Assembly: GCA_038150305.1 (NCBI GenBank)
Contig: JAYOTG010000009.1
Coordinates: forward strand, 11,308-75,307
Length of the DNA stretch: 64,000 bases
Source: MGIIa-L3 sp038150305
GTDB lineage: Archaea; Thermoplasmatota; Poseidoniia; Poseidoniales; Poseidoniaceae
Direction of reading: 5' to 3'
Positions 1 through 8,043 of this stretch are shown one piece after another. A model generated the notes under the pieces. It was not told the DNA's origin and made no database searches. It was given only the letters and a program-made list of their open reading frames with translations. Every line of letters starts with the position of its first letter. Positions within the stretch are counted from its first letter, which is position 1. The position numbers and the translations under genes were made by a program.

Positions 1-776
1 TGTTCCACCGTGGTCAGCCCTGCGATGCAGGTCACGTCGTGTCCATGGCGGTAGAGGTCGTCCGCGACGGCCCAACCGGTGCGGCCGCTGCTGGTGTTGA
101 CCAAGCGCCGCACGTCGTCCATCGGCGTGGCGGTCGCGCCGAGGGTGACCGCCACGGAGCGGCGTTGCGGAGCGCGGGCGTTGAGGAGGTGAGCGAATCG
201 GGCCACGACTTCTGTGTGGCCAGCCGTTTTTCGCTTCCCCTCTTGGAGCGGGCCCCACAACACGTGCATGCCCTGTTCACGCGCGGCTTCGACCAAGTCG
301 TCGGTGACGGGGTCGCTCGCCAGATCTTCGTGCATGCTGGGCACGGCCATGATGGGCGTGCCGCGAGAACGCGCCACAGAGAGCGCCATCATCAGCGGCC
401 CACCTTGGAGGCCGTGCACGTGGGCGGCCAGCGTGTTTCGCGTTGCGGGCGCCACAAGCACGCCGTCGACGTCGTCGAGTTGATCCATCCCGCTCGACCA
501 ATCGGTGAGCACCGCGCCGTCCGTGGCCCATTCCACAGCGAGGGGGGTGATGATGCGCTGTGCGGCCTCGGACATCACGGTCAGCACGTCTGCGCCGTGG
601 CGGCGAAGTTCACGCGCCAAACGCACGGTGTCCACGGCAGCGATGCCTCCGCTGACCCCCAACACCACCCGACGCCCCTCGAGGGAATCGCCGAGGCGTT
701 CGACGCCCGTGTCGCTGCTCACAGCCTGCGGGAAACGCCGCTCGCCATGACTCCTTCGCCGAGGGCGAGGCTTCAT
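1..776 (-). CDS. coaBC: Phosphopantothenoylcysteine decarboxylase / phosphopantothenate-cysteine ligase (partial, C-terminus off the window)
   Basis: This bifunctional flavoenzyme of coenzyme A synthesis joins cysteine to 4'-phosphopantothenate and decarboxylates the product. The reading frame runs leftward off the window edge, so only about 258 residues are visible. The N-terminal flavodoxin-like CoaC half shows VLGVSGGIAAVDTVRLA, the VLVAPATRNTLA segment and a PSMHEDL segment in the place of the usual PxMN motif. The start of the CoaB half follows with TLGATATPMDDVR and TSSGR. An in-frame ATG lies at 776; an in-frame GTG at 722 would give a shorter start just before the conserved region. 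The gene diverges from the membrane protein gene at 879. The family assignment is firm; the start is uncertain. Confidence 0.88.
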   Translation of the reverse strand, partial: MKPRPRRRSHGERRFPQAVSSDTGVERLGDSLEGRRVVLGVSGGIAAVDTVRLARELRRHGADVLTVMSEAAQRIITPLAVEWATDGAVLTDWSSGMDQLDDVDGVLVAPATRNTLAAHVHGLQGGPLMMALSVARSRGTPIMAVPSMHEDLASDPVTDDLVEAAREQGMHVLWGPLQEGKRKTAGHTEVVARFAHLLNARAPQRRSVAVTLGATATPMDDVRRLVNTSSGRTGWAVADDLYRHGHDVTCIAGLTTVE

Positions 777-878
777 GGCATCCGCCCGAGAGCCTCGCGC
801 ATGGCGAACCGAGGCGACGACCTCGTGCTGGCGGGCGCGCCGCCGGCACGGAGCTCGACCCCTTCGTCGCCCTTCGCC

Positions 879-1424
879 ATGCATCACCGCAGCACGGTGT
901 TCATCCTCGCCGTGGACCTCTTCGTCCTCGCGTACGCTTCGTTCGCGCTTGCGGCCTTGTTCAGCGTGGACTTGGGCCTGACCGGATCGGTGGTCTTCGC
1001 GGTGGTCTTCGGCCGCTTGTGGACCGGGTACAGGGCTCGACGAACATGGGCGTATTGGCCCGCGGTCGTGGTCATGAGCTTGACCTTCCTGTTCTTCATG
1101 GCCTTGTCCTTGCTTTACCTGTGGAACGGGCTTCGCGGTGACCTCATGGGCGTCCTGCTTGCCTTCCTCATGATTTGGGCCGCCTTTGGGACCGGTCGGC
1201 GCGTCCGTGTGCACCTGCTTCCGACCTACAAAGCGGCCTATGCTGAGAAACCCATGGACCTTGAAGCGGGCCTGGAACCCGGTGAAATGCTCGCCGCTTG
1301 CCCACACTGTTTGGCGGTACTCGCCATCCGACCTGAGGCGCTCTCGGGTGAGGACCGCTGCCCGCACTGCGAGGGGGCCTTGGTGAGTCCTGATATGGTC
1401 GCACGACACGACGAAGAAGCTTGA
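879..1424 (+). CDS. Membrane protein with C-terminal zinc ribbon
   Basis: A 181-residue protein of unknown function. The first 115 or so residues contain about four hydrophobic segments (for example FILAVDLFVLAYASFALAAL and VVVMSLTFLFFMALSLLYLW). A soluble tail follows, with two paired cysteine knuckles, CPHC at about residue 145 and CPHC at about 165, which should bind one zinc ion. I chose the ATG directly before the first membrane segment. An in-frame ATG at 801 would add 26 residues, and a still longer upstream extension would run antisense across coaBC and is not credible. No recognised family; the fold suggests a membrane-anchored zinc-ribbon protein. Confidence 0.7.
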   Translation: MHHRSTVFILAVDLFVLAYASFALAALFSVDLGLTGSVVFAVVFGRLWTGYRARRTWAYWPAVVVMSLTFLFFMALSLLYLWNGLRGDLMGVLLAFLMIWAAFGTGRRVRVHLLPTYKAAYAEKPMDLEAGLEPGEMLAACPHCLAVLAIRPEALSGEDRCPHCEGALVSPDMVARHDEEA

Positions 1425-1439
1425 GCCCGCATGTGTTGG

Positions 1440-1474
1440 GTTTATGATGGGGTCGCGGGTGGCCGGGTCAGGAG
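1440..1474 (+). promoter_or_regulatory. TATA-like box and Shine-Dalgarno site of the exosome operon
   Basis: A TATA-like GTTTATGAT lies at 1440-1448, about 35-40 bases before the rrp4 ATG. An AGGAG ribosome site at 1470-1474 sits 6 bases before the start. The spacing fits a transcript with a leader of roughly 15 bases. This is read from the sequence only; no transcript data. Confidence 0.45.
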
Positions 1475-1480
1475 AGAACA

Positions 1481-2176
1481 ATGTCCCAAGGTCAGAACGG
1501 CGCCGAGCTGCGCCTGGTGACCCCGGGTTCGGCCATCGGGCCGGTGTCCGGGCGTCGAGTCGGAACTGGAGCCCTCATTCAGGGCGACGAAATCATCGCT
1601 ACCCGAGTTGGCCACATCCGTGAGCGTCACGGCACCGTGTCGGTTGACCCCGTGGCCAGCTGTTACATGCCCCGCTCTGGCGACTTGGTGATCGGCACGG
1701 TCATCGAGGCACGCAGCAACCTCTGGTTCCTCGACATCAACGGACCCTTCCAAGCCCTCCTCCCCATGTCGCTCGCCCCGTGGAAGGTCGAGTTCGGGGG
1801 CACCCGCGACCACGCGGACATCAACGACAGCCTGCTCATGCGTGTGCAGGAAGTTGACGAGGTCCAGAACGTCGTGGCGACGATGAAGGGCATCGGCCTG
1901 CGCCGCCTTGCAGAAGGTGCAGTGCTCACCCTCGATGTCCAGCACATCGACACCCTCCGCGCTGAAGGTGCGGCTCTTCTCAAGCGGCTTCGCGACCTCA
2001 GCGACTGCCGCCTTGTCCTCGCCGACAACGGTCGGTTGTGGGCTGACGGCGACGCGGCCGGCATCGACTGGCTCCGCGCCCTCCTCCGAGCGGTCGCTGC
2101 CGCAGGACGCTCGGACAGCTTCGAGGCCATCCTCGACGCGCATGCGGCAAACGCTCCAAACCAAGGTGATGCATGA
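1481..2176 (+). CDS. rrp4: Exosome complex RNA-binding subunit Rrp4
   Basis: Rrp4 forms the RNA-binding cap of the archaeal exosome on the Rrp41/Rrp42 ring and directs RNA into the 3'-5' exonuclease chamber. The 231-residue protein has the expected order: an N-terminal domain with VTPGSAIG, an S1 domain at about residues 60-130 (GDLVIGTVIEARSNLWFLDI, then the LLPMS strand), and a KH-type C-terminal part that looks divergent here. The start ATG has an AGGAG site. It heads a tightly packed operon in which its stop overlaps the rrp41 start. Gene order rrp4-rrp41-rrp42-L37Ae strongly supports the call. Confidence 0.93.
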   Translation: MSQGQNGAELRLVTPGSAIGPVSGRRVGTGALIQGDEIIATRVGHIRERHGTVSVDPVASCYMPRSGDLVIGTVIEARSNLWFLDINGPFQALLPMSLAPWKVEFGGTRDHADINDSLLMRVQEVDEVQNVVATMKGIGLRRLAEGAVLTLDVQHIDTLRAEGAALLKRLRDLSDCRLVLADNGRLWADGDAAGIDWLRALLRAVAAAGRSDSFEAILDAHAANAPNQGDA

Positions 2177-2904
2177 TGGGTGGATACGGCGATGTCAAAC
2201 TCCTGAACGACGATGGGACGCGCCTTGACGGCCGCACCGTCGATGAGATGCGCCCGGTCGAAATCAAGGCCGGCATCCTGCCCGCAGCCCAAGGCTCGGC
2301 ATGGGTGAAGCACGGCCTCAACGTGGCCGTGGTCGCGGTCTACGGCCCGATGGAAGCGCACCCCCGCAAGATCCAGCGCCAAGACCGCGCTGTCCTCGAC
2401 GTGCGCTACAACATGGCGCCCTTCTCCACCTCGGACCGCATCCGCCCCGGCTTCAACCGCCGCTCGCGAGAGATTTCCAAGGTCACCGCAGAAGCCCTCG
2501 AATCCGTCGTGCTGCTCGAGCGCTACCCGCGCTCGAAGATTCGCGTCGAAATCGAGATCCTCGCGGCCGAAGCCGGCACCCGCTGCGTGGGCATCACGGC
2601 CGCCTCGGTGGCCCTCGCCGACGCCGGCATCCCAATGCGCGATATGGTCGTCGGCATCGCCTCCGGCAAGATCCAGGACACCGTCGTGCTCGACCTCGAC
2701 AAGGCCGAGGACAACTACGGTCAGGCTGACCTTCCGATGGGCATCTGCCCTAACACGGGTGAACTCGTCTTCCTCCAGATGGACGGCGACCTGTCCATTG
2801 AGGAGTACAACCTCGCGACCGAGTACAACTACAAGGCCGCGGCCGAAATCCATGAGATCATGGTCGCCGCTCTGAAGGCCCGATACGACGGAGGTGAGGC
2901 GTGA
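2173..2904 (+). CDS. rrp41: Exosome complex exonuclease Rrp41 (catalytic RNase PH subunit)
   Basis: Rrp41 is the phosphorolytic active subunit of the archaeal exosome and alternates with Rrp42 in the hexameric ring. The 243-residue protein is a complete RNase PH fold: LDGRTVDEMRPVEI near the N-terminus, the RNA/phosphate-binding arginine region around NRRSREISKVTAEALESVV, AGTRCVGITAASVALADAGI, and the acidic active-site strand with DLDKAEDNYGQADLPMG. Two consecutive ATG codons (2173, 2176) overlap the rrp4 stop. GGTGAT at 2165-2170 is better spaced for the second ATG, so the true start may be 2176. Confidence 0.95.
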   Translation: MMGGYGDVKLLNDDGTRLDGRTVDEMRPVEIKAGILPAAQGSAWVKHGLNVAVVAVYGPMEAHPRKIQRQDRAVLDVRYNMAPFSTSDRIRPGFNRRSREISKVTAEALESVVLLERYPRSKIRVEIEILAAEAGTRCVGITAASVALADAGIPMRDMVVGIASGKIQDTVVLDLDKAEDNYGQADLPMGICPNTGELVFLQMDGDLSIEEYNLATEYNYKAAAEIHEIMVAALKARYDGGEA

Positions 2905-3689
2905 TGGCTGCTCCCGTCCCCAGTTTGCTCCGTCAAGAACTCGAGCGCCTGGCCGAGTCCGACCAGCGCATCGACGGCCGAGGTCGTTGGGACCGCCGCG
3001 ACGTTCAGCTTGAGGTGGACATTCTCTACAACGCCGAAGGCTCCGCCAAGGTGACGTGGGGCGACACGGTGGTCTACGCCGGGGTCAAGTTCGAGCTGCG
3101 CACTCCGTGGCCGGACCGACCCACCCAAGGTTCCCTGATGTGCGGTGCTGAATTGCGCCCCGTGGCGCACCGCAAGTACGAGCCCGGCCCCCCCAGCCCA
3201 CAATCCATCGAGCTTGGTCGTGTGGTGGACCGCGGCATCCGCGAGTCCGGCTGCATCGACATGGAAGCCCTGTGCATTGTGCCCGGCGAGAAGGTCTGGG
3301 GCGTGATGATCGACATCCACGTGCTTTCCGACGGTGGCAACATCTTCGACGCCTGCGGTCTTGCGGCCATTGCCGCACTGCGCACCGCCGTCGTGCCCGC
3401 AGAGCGCTTTGACGTCGGTGAAGACCACGTCCTCGCGGTCAAGGGCACGCCCGTCATGGCCTCCTTCCAGCGCGTCGGTGGACGCTTCGTCTACGACCCC
3501 TGCGAAGACGAGGAGACCGGCGGCGAGGAGCGGATCCACATTACCCTCGGTGACGAGGAGCACCTCCACTCCCTTCAGAAGGGCCTAAAAGGAGCCTTCA
3601 CGCCCGCCGAGTTCGCCGAGATCCTTGAGGTCGCCCGAACGCACTGTGGTGAACTCCGAGAACTCGTCAGCAGCATGGAGGGGAACTGA
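2904..3689 (+). CDS. rrp42: Exosome complex component Rrp42 (non-catalytic RNase PH subunit)
   Basis: Rrp42 is the structural partner of Rrp41 in the exosome ring; in known archaea it lacks phosphorolytic activity but helps bind RNA. The 261-residue protein shows the typical Rrp42 start (LLRQELERLAESDQRIDGRG), then VTWGDTVVYAGVKFEL, a GRVVDRGIRESGCIDMEAL helix, DGGNIFDACGLAAIAAL and a GTPVMASFQ-type strand. GGAGGTGA at 2890-2897 places the ATG at 2904, one codon inside an alternative GTG. It overlaps the end of rrp41 and is followed without a gap by L37Ae. Confidence 0.95.
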   Translation: MAAPVPSLLRQELERLAESDQRIDGRGRWDRRDVQLEVDILYNAEGSAKVTWGDTVVYAGVKFELRTPWPDRPTQGSLMCGAELRPVAHRKYEPGPPSPQSIELGRVVDRGIRESGCIDMEALCIVPGEKVWGVMIDIHVLSDGGNIFDACGLAAIAALRTAVVPAERFDVGEDHVLAVKGTPVMASFQRVGGRFVYDPCEDEETGGEERIHITLGDEEHLHSLQKGLKGAFTPAEFAEILEVARTHCGELRELVSSMEGN

Positions 3690-4049
3690 TTGGCCAAGCG
3701 CACCCAGAAAGCCGGACGAACCGGTCGCTTCGGCGCCCGCTACGGTGTGAGCGTTCGACGCAACGCAGGCGTTGCCCTGGCCAAGAAGTCGGCCAAGTAC
3801 ACCTGCCCCACCTGCCAGTACCGCAAGGTCCGCCGCAAGGCGGCTGGCATCTGGCACTGCAGCAAGTGCGACTACACCTTCGCCGGTGGCGTTTGGGAAC
3901 CCTTCACCCGTGCTTCCGACACCAACGCTCGCATCGTCCGTCGCAACGCCGACGGCGCGACCACGGCCGACATGGCCTACATCGCCCAGCAGGCCGCGCT
4001 TGACTACGAGCGCCGCCTCGCCGCTGGCGAGATCGACGAAGAGGAGTGA
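3690..4049 (+). CDS. rpl37ae: 50S ribosomal protein L37Ae (eL43)
   Basis: A zinc-ribbon protein of the large ribosomal subunit. The 119-residue sequence begins AKRTQKAGRTGRFGARYG, typical of the family, and carries the paired cysteines CPTCQYRKVRRKAAGIW and CSKC at about residues 35-55. The C-terminal 30 residues (ending ERRLAAGEIDEEE) are longer than in many archaea. It starts with TTG directly after the rrp42 stop, preceded by GGAGGGG at 3678. Its place behind rrp42 is the standard archaeal arrangement. Confidence 0.94.
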   Translation: MAKRTQKAGRTGRFGARYGVSVRRNAGVALAKKSAKYTCPTCQYRKVRRKAAGIWHCSKCDYTFAGGVWEPFTRASDTNARIVRRNADGATTADMAYIAQQAALDYERRLAAGEIDEEE

Positions 4050-4282
4050 TACGGCTGTTGGCGCCCTGCGCCGCCACGCTCACCGTTGACGTCACCGCGC
4101 CAGCCTTGCATCGCGCGCTTGTGGCGTGCTTGAGCACCGAGCACGAGGTGCACATCGACGGCACACACCTTTCGTGGACCTTCGGTGAAGCCCGCGTCAG
4201 CGATCTTCGCGCGGTGATGAACACCGCCCTTCGCTCCCTCATCGCCGCCGATGAGGTCGTTTCACAACCACCGCGTTCTTGA
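4046..4282 (+). CDS. pcc1: KEOPS complex subunit Pcc1
   Basis: A 78-residue protein that matches the size and layout of Pcc1, the small dimeric subunit of the KEOPS complex which makes the universal tRNA t6A37 modification with Kae1, Bud32 and Cgi121. Seen directly: a beta strand (AATLTVDV), a helix and the DLRAVMNTALRSLIAADEVV helix typical of Pcc1. It starts at GTG and overlaps the L37Ae stop (GTGA). Position between L37Ae and prefoldin beta is characteristic and carries much of the weight, because the protein is short and divergent. Confidence 0.8.
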   Translation: MIRLLAPCAATLTVDVTAPALHRALVACLSTEHEVHIDGTHLSWTFGEARVSDLRAVMNTALRSLIAADEVVSQPPRS

Positions 4283-4305
4283 GGGGCCTCCCCTCCGTAT
4301 GGACC

Positions 4306-4620
4306 ATGAGCGAACTCGAGCGTCTGCAGGTTGTCGTCGGCGAAGTCCAAACGGCGCGCCAACAGGTGGCGACCGTCCGCAACCAAGTCGCTGAACTCGA
4401 GGGCACCATTGCAGCGGTTGAGGCCCAGCCCGAAGGGCTTGCCCTGCACCGCCACCTTGGTGGTGTGCTGATTGAAGTCGGCGATCGAGCGACGCTCATC
4501 GAGGACCTGAAGACCAGCCACGCCCGACTCCAAGAGCACCTGCAGCGCCTGACGGAGCACGAAGCACGTCTGATCGAAGCCTACGAAACCATGCGCAAGG
4601 ACCTCGAGGGATCTGCGTGA
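4306..4620 (+). CDS. pfdB: Prefoldin subunit beta
   Basis: A 104-residue protein predicted to be two long coiled-coil helices joined by a short hairpin, as in the beta subunit of the jellyfish-shaped prefoldin chaperone. Helix one runs over LQVVVGEVQTARQQVATVRN; the turn region holds HLGGVLIEVGDRATLIEDL, close to the family's signature, and the second helix ends LIEAYETMRKDLEGSA. An in-frame TTG at 4279 would add 9 residues; ATG at 4306 fits the family better. Prefoldin hands unfolded proteins to the thermosome. The neighbours are as in other archaeal exosome operons. Confidence 0.88.
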   Translation: MSELERLQVVVGEVQTARQQVATVRNQVAELEGTIAAVEAQPEGLALHRHLGGVLIEVGDRATLIEDLKTSHARLQEHLQRLTEHEARLIEAYETMRKDLEGSA

Positions 4621-5618
4621 CGGCTTTCGAAGCCGACCTAGATCGGCTTCATGTGTGGTTGAATGAGGCCGCTTCTCGCGGCGCCGTGCCCGTGGTCTGT
4701 GGCGCCAACGGCGACATGGACACCGTGGCTTCTGCCGTTGCCTTGGCGGCGGCTCTCCCGCAAGCCATGGCCTGTGGGCGCCATTTGGGCCGCTTGGCCA
4801 AGCGTCTGGTGGACGATGAGCAGGCCCCTTTCCGTCGTCTCGGGCGCCCAACGGCATGGCCAAGCGCGCTCGGGGGCCTTGTGGTGGTGGATGCCGCTGC
4901 GCCAAGCCAAGTTGATCTCGACCTTCCAGAGGGTGTTCCAGTGTGCGTGCTCGATCACCACGCGACCGACGGCTGGCCGCTCGGGGACCAAGATTTGAGC
5001 CTGAAATGGCCGGTGTCCGCCACCACGGAGATCGTCACGGCCTACTTGTCTCGTCATCATCCAGCCGCCTTGACCGCGCCGGTGAAGCGGCTTCTCATGG
5101 CAGGGCTCATCACGGATACGGGTCGGTTCAAGCACGCTCAAGCGTCGTCCTTCCGCTCCGCCCTCACCTTGCTTGAGGACGACGAACTCGATTACAGGAC
5201 ACTCGTCGACCGCATTGAAGCGGACGTTGACGTGACCTCAAGCGACCACGGCGCGCTGTTGAAGGGCCTGCAACGGGCAACGACCACGGACGCAGGCCCG
5301 TGGCGTCTGGTCACGACCCGGGCAGGAACCCTCGAAGGTCGCCTCGCCTCCATGCTTCTCGGAACCGGCGCCGACGTGTGTTTCGTCGTCCGTCATCGGG
5401 ACGGAAAGACCCGCGTCACCGGACGAGCCCGAGCCACAGCGTGCCGGGAAGGCTTGCACCTGGGGCGTCTCCTCGAGGAGCTGGCCGCCGTTCACGGCGG
5501 CGAAGGTGGAGGTCATGACGGCGCAGCCGGCTGGACGTCCGGGCTCGATCGCGTCGCCGCAGAAACCGCAGCGCTGGCCGCTGTTGCCGCAACCCCAAGA
5601 CACGAGGTGAACCCCTGA
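4617..5618 (+). CDS. DHH family phosphoesterase
   Basis: A 333-residue DHH/DHHA1 protein of the RecJ/NrnA-like superfamily, which uses a metal cluster to cleave phosphodiester bonds in single-stranded nucleic acid or short oligonucleotides. Visible motifs: GANGDMDTVASAVALA (motif I), VVVDAA (II), VCVLDHHATDG at about residue 110 (III, the DHH), LITDTGRFKH (IV), and GGHDGAAG near residue 300 (DHHA1 substrate motif). The GTG start overlaps the prefoldin stop. Archaeal exosome operons often end with such a gene, so a role in RNA or oligonucleotide turnover is likely, but the exact substrate is not known. Confidence 0.9.
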   Translation: MTAFEADLDRLHVWLNEAASRGAVPVVCGANGDMDTVASAVALAAALPQAMACGRHLGRLAKRLVDDEQAPFRRLGRPTAWPSALGGLVVVDAAAPSQVDLDLPEGVPVCVLDHHATDGWPLGDQDLSLKWPVSATTEIVTAYLSRHHPAALTAPVKRLLMAGLITDTGRFKHAQASSFRSALTLLEDDELDYRTLVDRIEADVDVTSSDHGALLKGLQRATTTDAGPWRLVTTRAGTLEGRLASMLLGTGADVCFVVRHRDGKTRVTGRARATACREGLHLGRLLEELAAVHGGEGGGHDGAAGWTSGLDRVAAETAALAAVAATPRHEVNP

Positions 5619-6676
5619 TGCGTGGACCGGAAGACGTCGTCAATCAAGCCCGCGATGGCGCGACCTTGGAGCAGGTCACCTCCTGGATGGAGGACGCCGG
5701 CGTCACCGATTGGCTCCACCTCTGCGAAGCGGCGGTGTTCATGGGCGCGCTCGACCGTGTGGACGAGTGGTCCAGCGAGCTGACGCCCGCACAGCTTGCG
5801 GTGCTGGAGATGGTCCGGATTCGAGCCGCACGTGGCACGCTGGATGAAACCATCATCGAAGCCGCACTCGCGGTGTGCTCCACGCAAGACACCCGCGACT
5901 TGGCGCTCGAAGGGCGCGTGCGGATGGAGCGTGGTCTCTTTCGCTTTGAGCAGGGCGACCACGAAGGAGCCCGTGACGATTTGACCTGGGCGGAAACTCG
6001 CCTGAAATCTGTGGCAAAAGCCTCCCGGGATCACGACCTGACCATCCTCAACAAAGCCGCCTTCCATCTTGCCCTGGGGGAGCAGGTGATGGCCCTGCAG
6101 GTCTACGGTGAGATGTCGAGAACGGCGGGACACGCCAACGAATCCATCGCCATCTCCCGCTTGTCGGCGGGGCGGATCTACGGTGACCTTGGGCAGATGT
6201 TCGAAGCCCTCCGCTTGCTGTGGATTTCGCACACGCACGCCATCCTCGCCGGTCAGCGCATGCTGGCCATCGAGGCCGGGACCACCTTTGTCGACATGGC
6301 CGAGGCGCACCTTTCAGAGGACGCAACGCCGATGGCTGCACAGGTTGAGGCCGCGGGTCCGAGGAACATCGGTGAGGAGATCCCCGATCCAGCCGTGCTT
6401 CGCTCGGAGGCCGAGCAAGTCCTCGCCTGGTGTGCCTCCGCCTGCGGCGAGCGCATCGACGGTGTCGAACGCCCGGACCTGCGGGCCGTCGCGCTCCTGG
6501 CCGCGCGTTACGAACGTCTCGACATCGTCGAGCACCTGCTTGGTGCCGTTGACGGCGTCGAGGACCCCATGCTCTGTGCGGTCATGCAACACGTCGATGC
6601 CGAGCACGCAGAGGCGTGGTCACAACGGATGGCCCAACTCACGATGCACGCGCTTGACCCATTGACCGAGGTCTGA
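5618..6676 (+). CDS. Helical repeat (TPR-like) protein of unknown function
   Basis: A 352-residue protein that is almost entirely alpha-helical and reads as degenerate tetratricopeptide pairs, for example ALEGRVRMERGLFRFEQGDH, ILNKAAFHLALGEQVMALQV and SRLSAGRIYGDLGQMFEALR. It has no signal peptide or membrane segment, so it is probably cytoplasmic and scaffolds protein contacts. Its ATG overlaps the stop of the DHH phosphoesterase (TGATG) and GAGGTGAA stands 6 bases upstream, so it is the last gene of the exosome operon. Its 3' end overlaps the converging Nudix gene by 57 bases. No specific family recognised. Confidence 0.75.
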   Translation: MRGPEDVVNQARDGATLEQVTSWMEDAGVTDWLHLCEAAVFMGALDRVDEWSSELTPAQLAVLEMVRIRAARGTLDETIIEAALAVCSTQDTRDLALEGRVRMERGLFRFEQGDHEGARDDLTWAETRLKSVAKASRDHDLTILNKAAFHLALGEQVMALQVYGEMSRTAGHANESIAISRLSAGRIYGDLGQMFEALRLLWISHTHAILAGQRMLAIEAGTTFVDMAEAHLSEDATPMAAQVEAAGPRNIGEEIPDPAVLRSEAEQVLAWCASACGERIDGVERPDLRAVALLAARYERLDIVEHLLGAVDGVEDPMLCAVMQHVDAEHAEAWSQRMAQLTMHALDPLTEV

Positions 6677-7012
6677 GAACTCCCCGGGGTTCCATTCGTC
6701 CATGGGGGGGACGGAATCCCACCATCGCGTTTCTGCGACGTGGGCGTCATCGACCGCTTCCTCGCTCTGGTCAAGGCGCATCAGGGCGACCCATCCTTCG
6801 TCGTAGTAGGTCGTGTTCCACGCAAGCACCGTTCCGCGACGGCCGGTCTCCTCGAGCAGTTCGCGGTGCATCGCCTCTTCCGGGCTCTCACCCGCTTCGA
6901 CCCGACCACCGGGAAACTCCCATCCTCGCTCAGGATGTCGGACGAGCAAGAGTCGGCCTCCCTCGCCAAGGGGCAACAAGGGGTCGCCCTCCTCGACGGC
7001 CCACGCCAGCAC
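6620..7012 (-). CDS. Nudix hydrolase
   Basis: A 130-residue Nudix-fold enzyme expected to hydrolyse a nucleoside diphosphate linked to another group. The complete Nudix box is present at about residues 34-57: GGRVEAGESPEEAMHREL followed by LEETG, including the REXXEE metal-binding glutamates. The start is GTG, 8 bases after the stop of the TPR gene at 7021; the conserved beta strand seems to begin a few codons earlier (WTLTRF), but no standard start codon exists there, so the 5' end is uncertain. Substrate cannot be told from sequence. Its last 57 bases overlap the opposite-strand gene 5618-6676. Confidence 0.88.
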   Translation of the reverse strand: MLAWAVEEGDPLLPLGEGGRLLLVRHPERGWEFPGGRVEAGESPEEAMHRELLEETGRRGTVLAWNTTYYDEGWVALMRLDQSEEAVDDAHVAETRWWDSVPPMDEWNPGEFSDLGQWVKRVHRELGHPL

Positions 7013-7020
7013 GAACCGTG

Positions 7021-8034
7021 TCAGAGTCCATCCCCCATACCGGTCCGGGCACGCTCAAGGAGGTCAGAGGCCCACGGCTCTCCGCTGGCCAGAGCTCGTC
7101 GTGCGAGGAAGAAGGCCTCGGCGTGTTCGCCCCTGTTCAAGAGGGACTCGATCTTGACCATTTGCGGGTCGCGCTCATCGATCTCCTCCTCGGTTTCCAC
7201 GACAACAGGAGCCTCCACCGGCGGCGCAATTCGGGTGCGCAGGTCCACCATCGCCGAGAGGAAGCGCTGCCGCGTGTCCACGTCGGGCGGTGACCACGGT
7301 TGCTGCGATGCGCCGTCAAGGCCCGCGTTCAGGCGTGCTTGGAACCGGTCCCGCACGTCCATGTGCGGGCGCAAGGTTTGGACGTGGTCGTAGCACAGCC
7401 AAGCCTCGTCGTACCGCTCACGGCGCTCATGCAGGCGACCAAGATCCAGCCACAACTCGTGGTTTTGCGGACGGTGCGCCAAAAGATGGGTCGAGAGGTC
7501 AACGAAGAGGTCCTCGTCTTTCGCGCGAAGACGGATGAGGCGTCGGGCGAAAATCACGGAAGCGCGGGCGTCCGTGAAGTCGAGCGTACGGCAGCGTGTC
7601 GCGAAGTCCGACAGGGCTGCATCGGCGTCCTCGCTTTCGTTCAAGCGAGACCACCATGCGTCGGCATCGAGCGGGTCCTGCAAGATGGCGGCTTCCAGCA
7701 ATTCTGCCGCGATCGGCAGCAGGGCCACGCCACGAAGTTGAGCGGCACGTTCGGGGTCACGGCCCAACACCGTGAACAGGTCCTCGAGCACGGCGTGGAC
7801 GCCGGCTTCGTCGTTCACGCGTTGCTTGAGGTCGACCAGCAGCCGCCATGCGTCGGCCTGCGTGAAATCATAGAGCAGGGCCTGTCGAGCATGTTGCTCT
7901 GCCCAGTCCACGTTTCCTGAGGCGCGTTCCGGGTCTCGGTCTGCCAACTTCAGAAATTTCCGAGCTTGCGCAAGGTGGCGGTCGCCAAGGTGGCGGCGCG
8001 GATGTTGCAGGCGGTCCTCAAGATCGTCCGCCAT
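7021..8034 (-). CDS. Tetratricopeptide repeat protein
   Basis: A 337-residue protein made of TPR-type helix pairs, for instance WAEQHARQALLYDFTQADAW, NHELWLDLGRLHERRERYDE and ALASGEPWASDLLERARTG. An acidic, proline-rich linker (PPVEAPVVVETEEEIDERD) near residue 280 separates the last repeat. There is no signal peptide or catalytic domain, which suggests a cytoplasmic scaffold. It lies 9 bases downstream of the UbiD gene and 8 bases upstream of the Nudix gene on the same strand, so the three are probably co-transcribed. Partner proteins are unknown. Confidence 0.78.
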   Translation of the reverse strand: MADDLEDRLQHPRRHLGDRHLAQARKFLKLADRDPERASGNVDWAEQHARQALLYDFTQADAWRLLVDLKQRVNDEAGVHAVLEDLFTVLGRDPERAAQLRGVALLPIAAELLEAAILQDPLDADAWWSRLNESEDADAALSDFATRCRTLDFTDARASVIFARRLIRLRAKDEDLFVDLSTHLLAHRPQNHELWLDLGRLHERRERYDEAWLCYDHVQTLRPHMDVRDRFQARLNAGLDGASQQPWSPPDVDTRQRFLSAMVDLRTRIAPPVEAPVVVETEEEIDERDPQMVKIESLLNRGEHAEAFFLARRALASGEPWASDLLERARTGMGDGL

Positions 8035-8043
8035 GACGGCACC

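Noticed and set aside
39..878. Long plus-strand extension of the frame that encodes the membrane protein starting at 879
   Set aside because: It runs antisense to coaBC, which has clear family motifs; its translation is arginine/histidine-rich and without motifs. Only the part from 879 (or 801) onward is credible.
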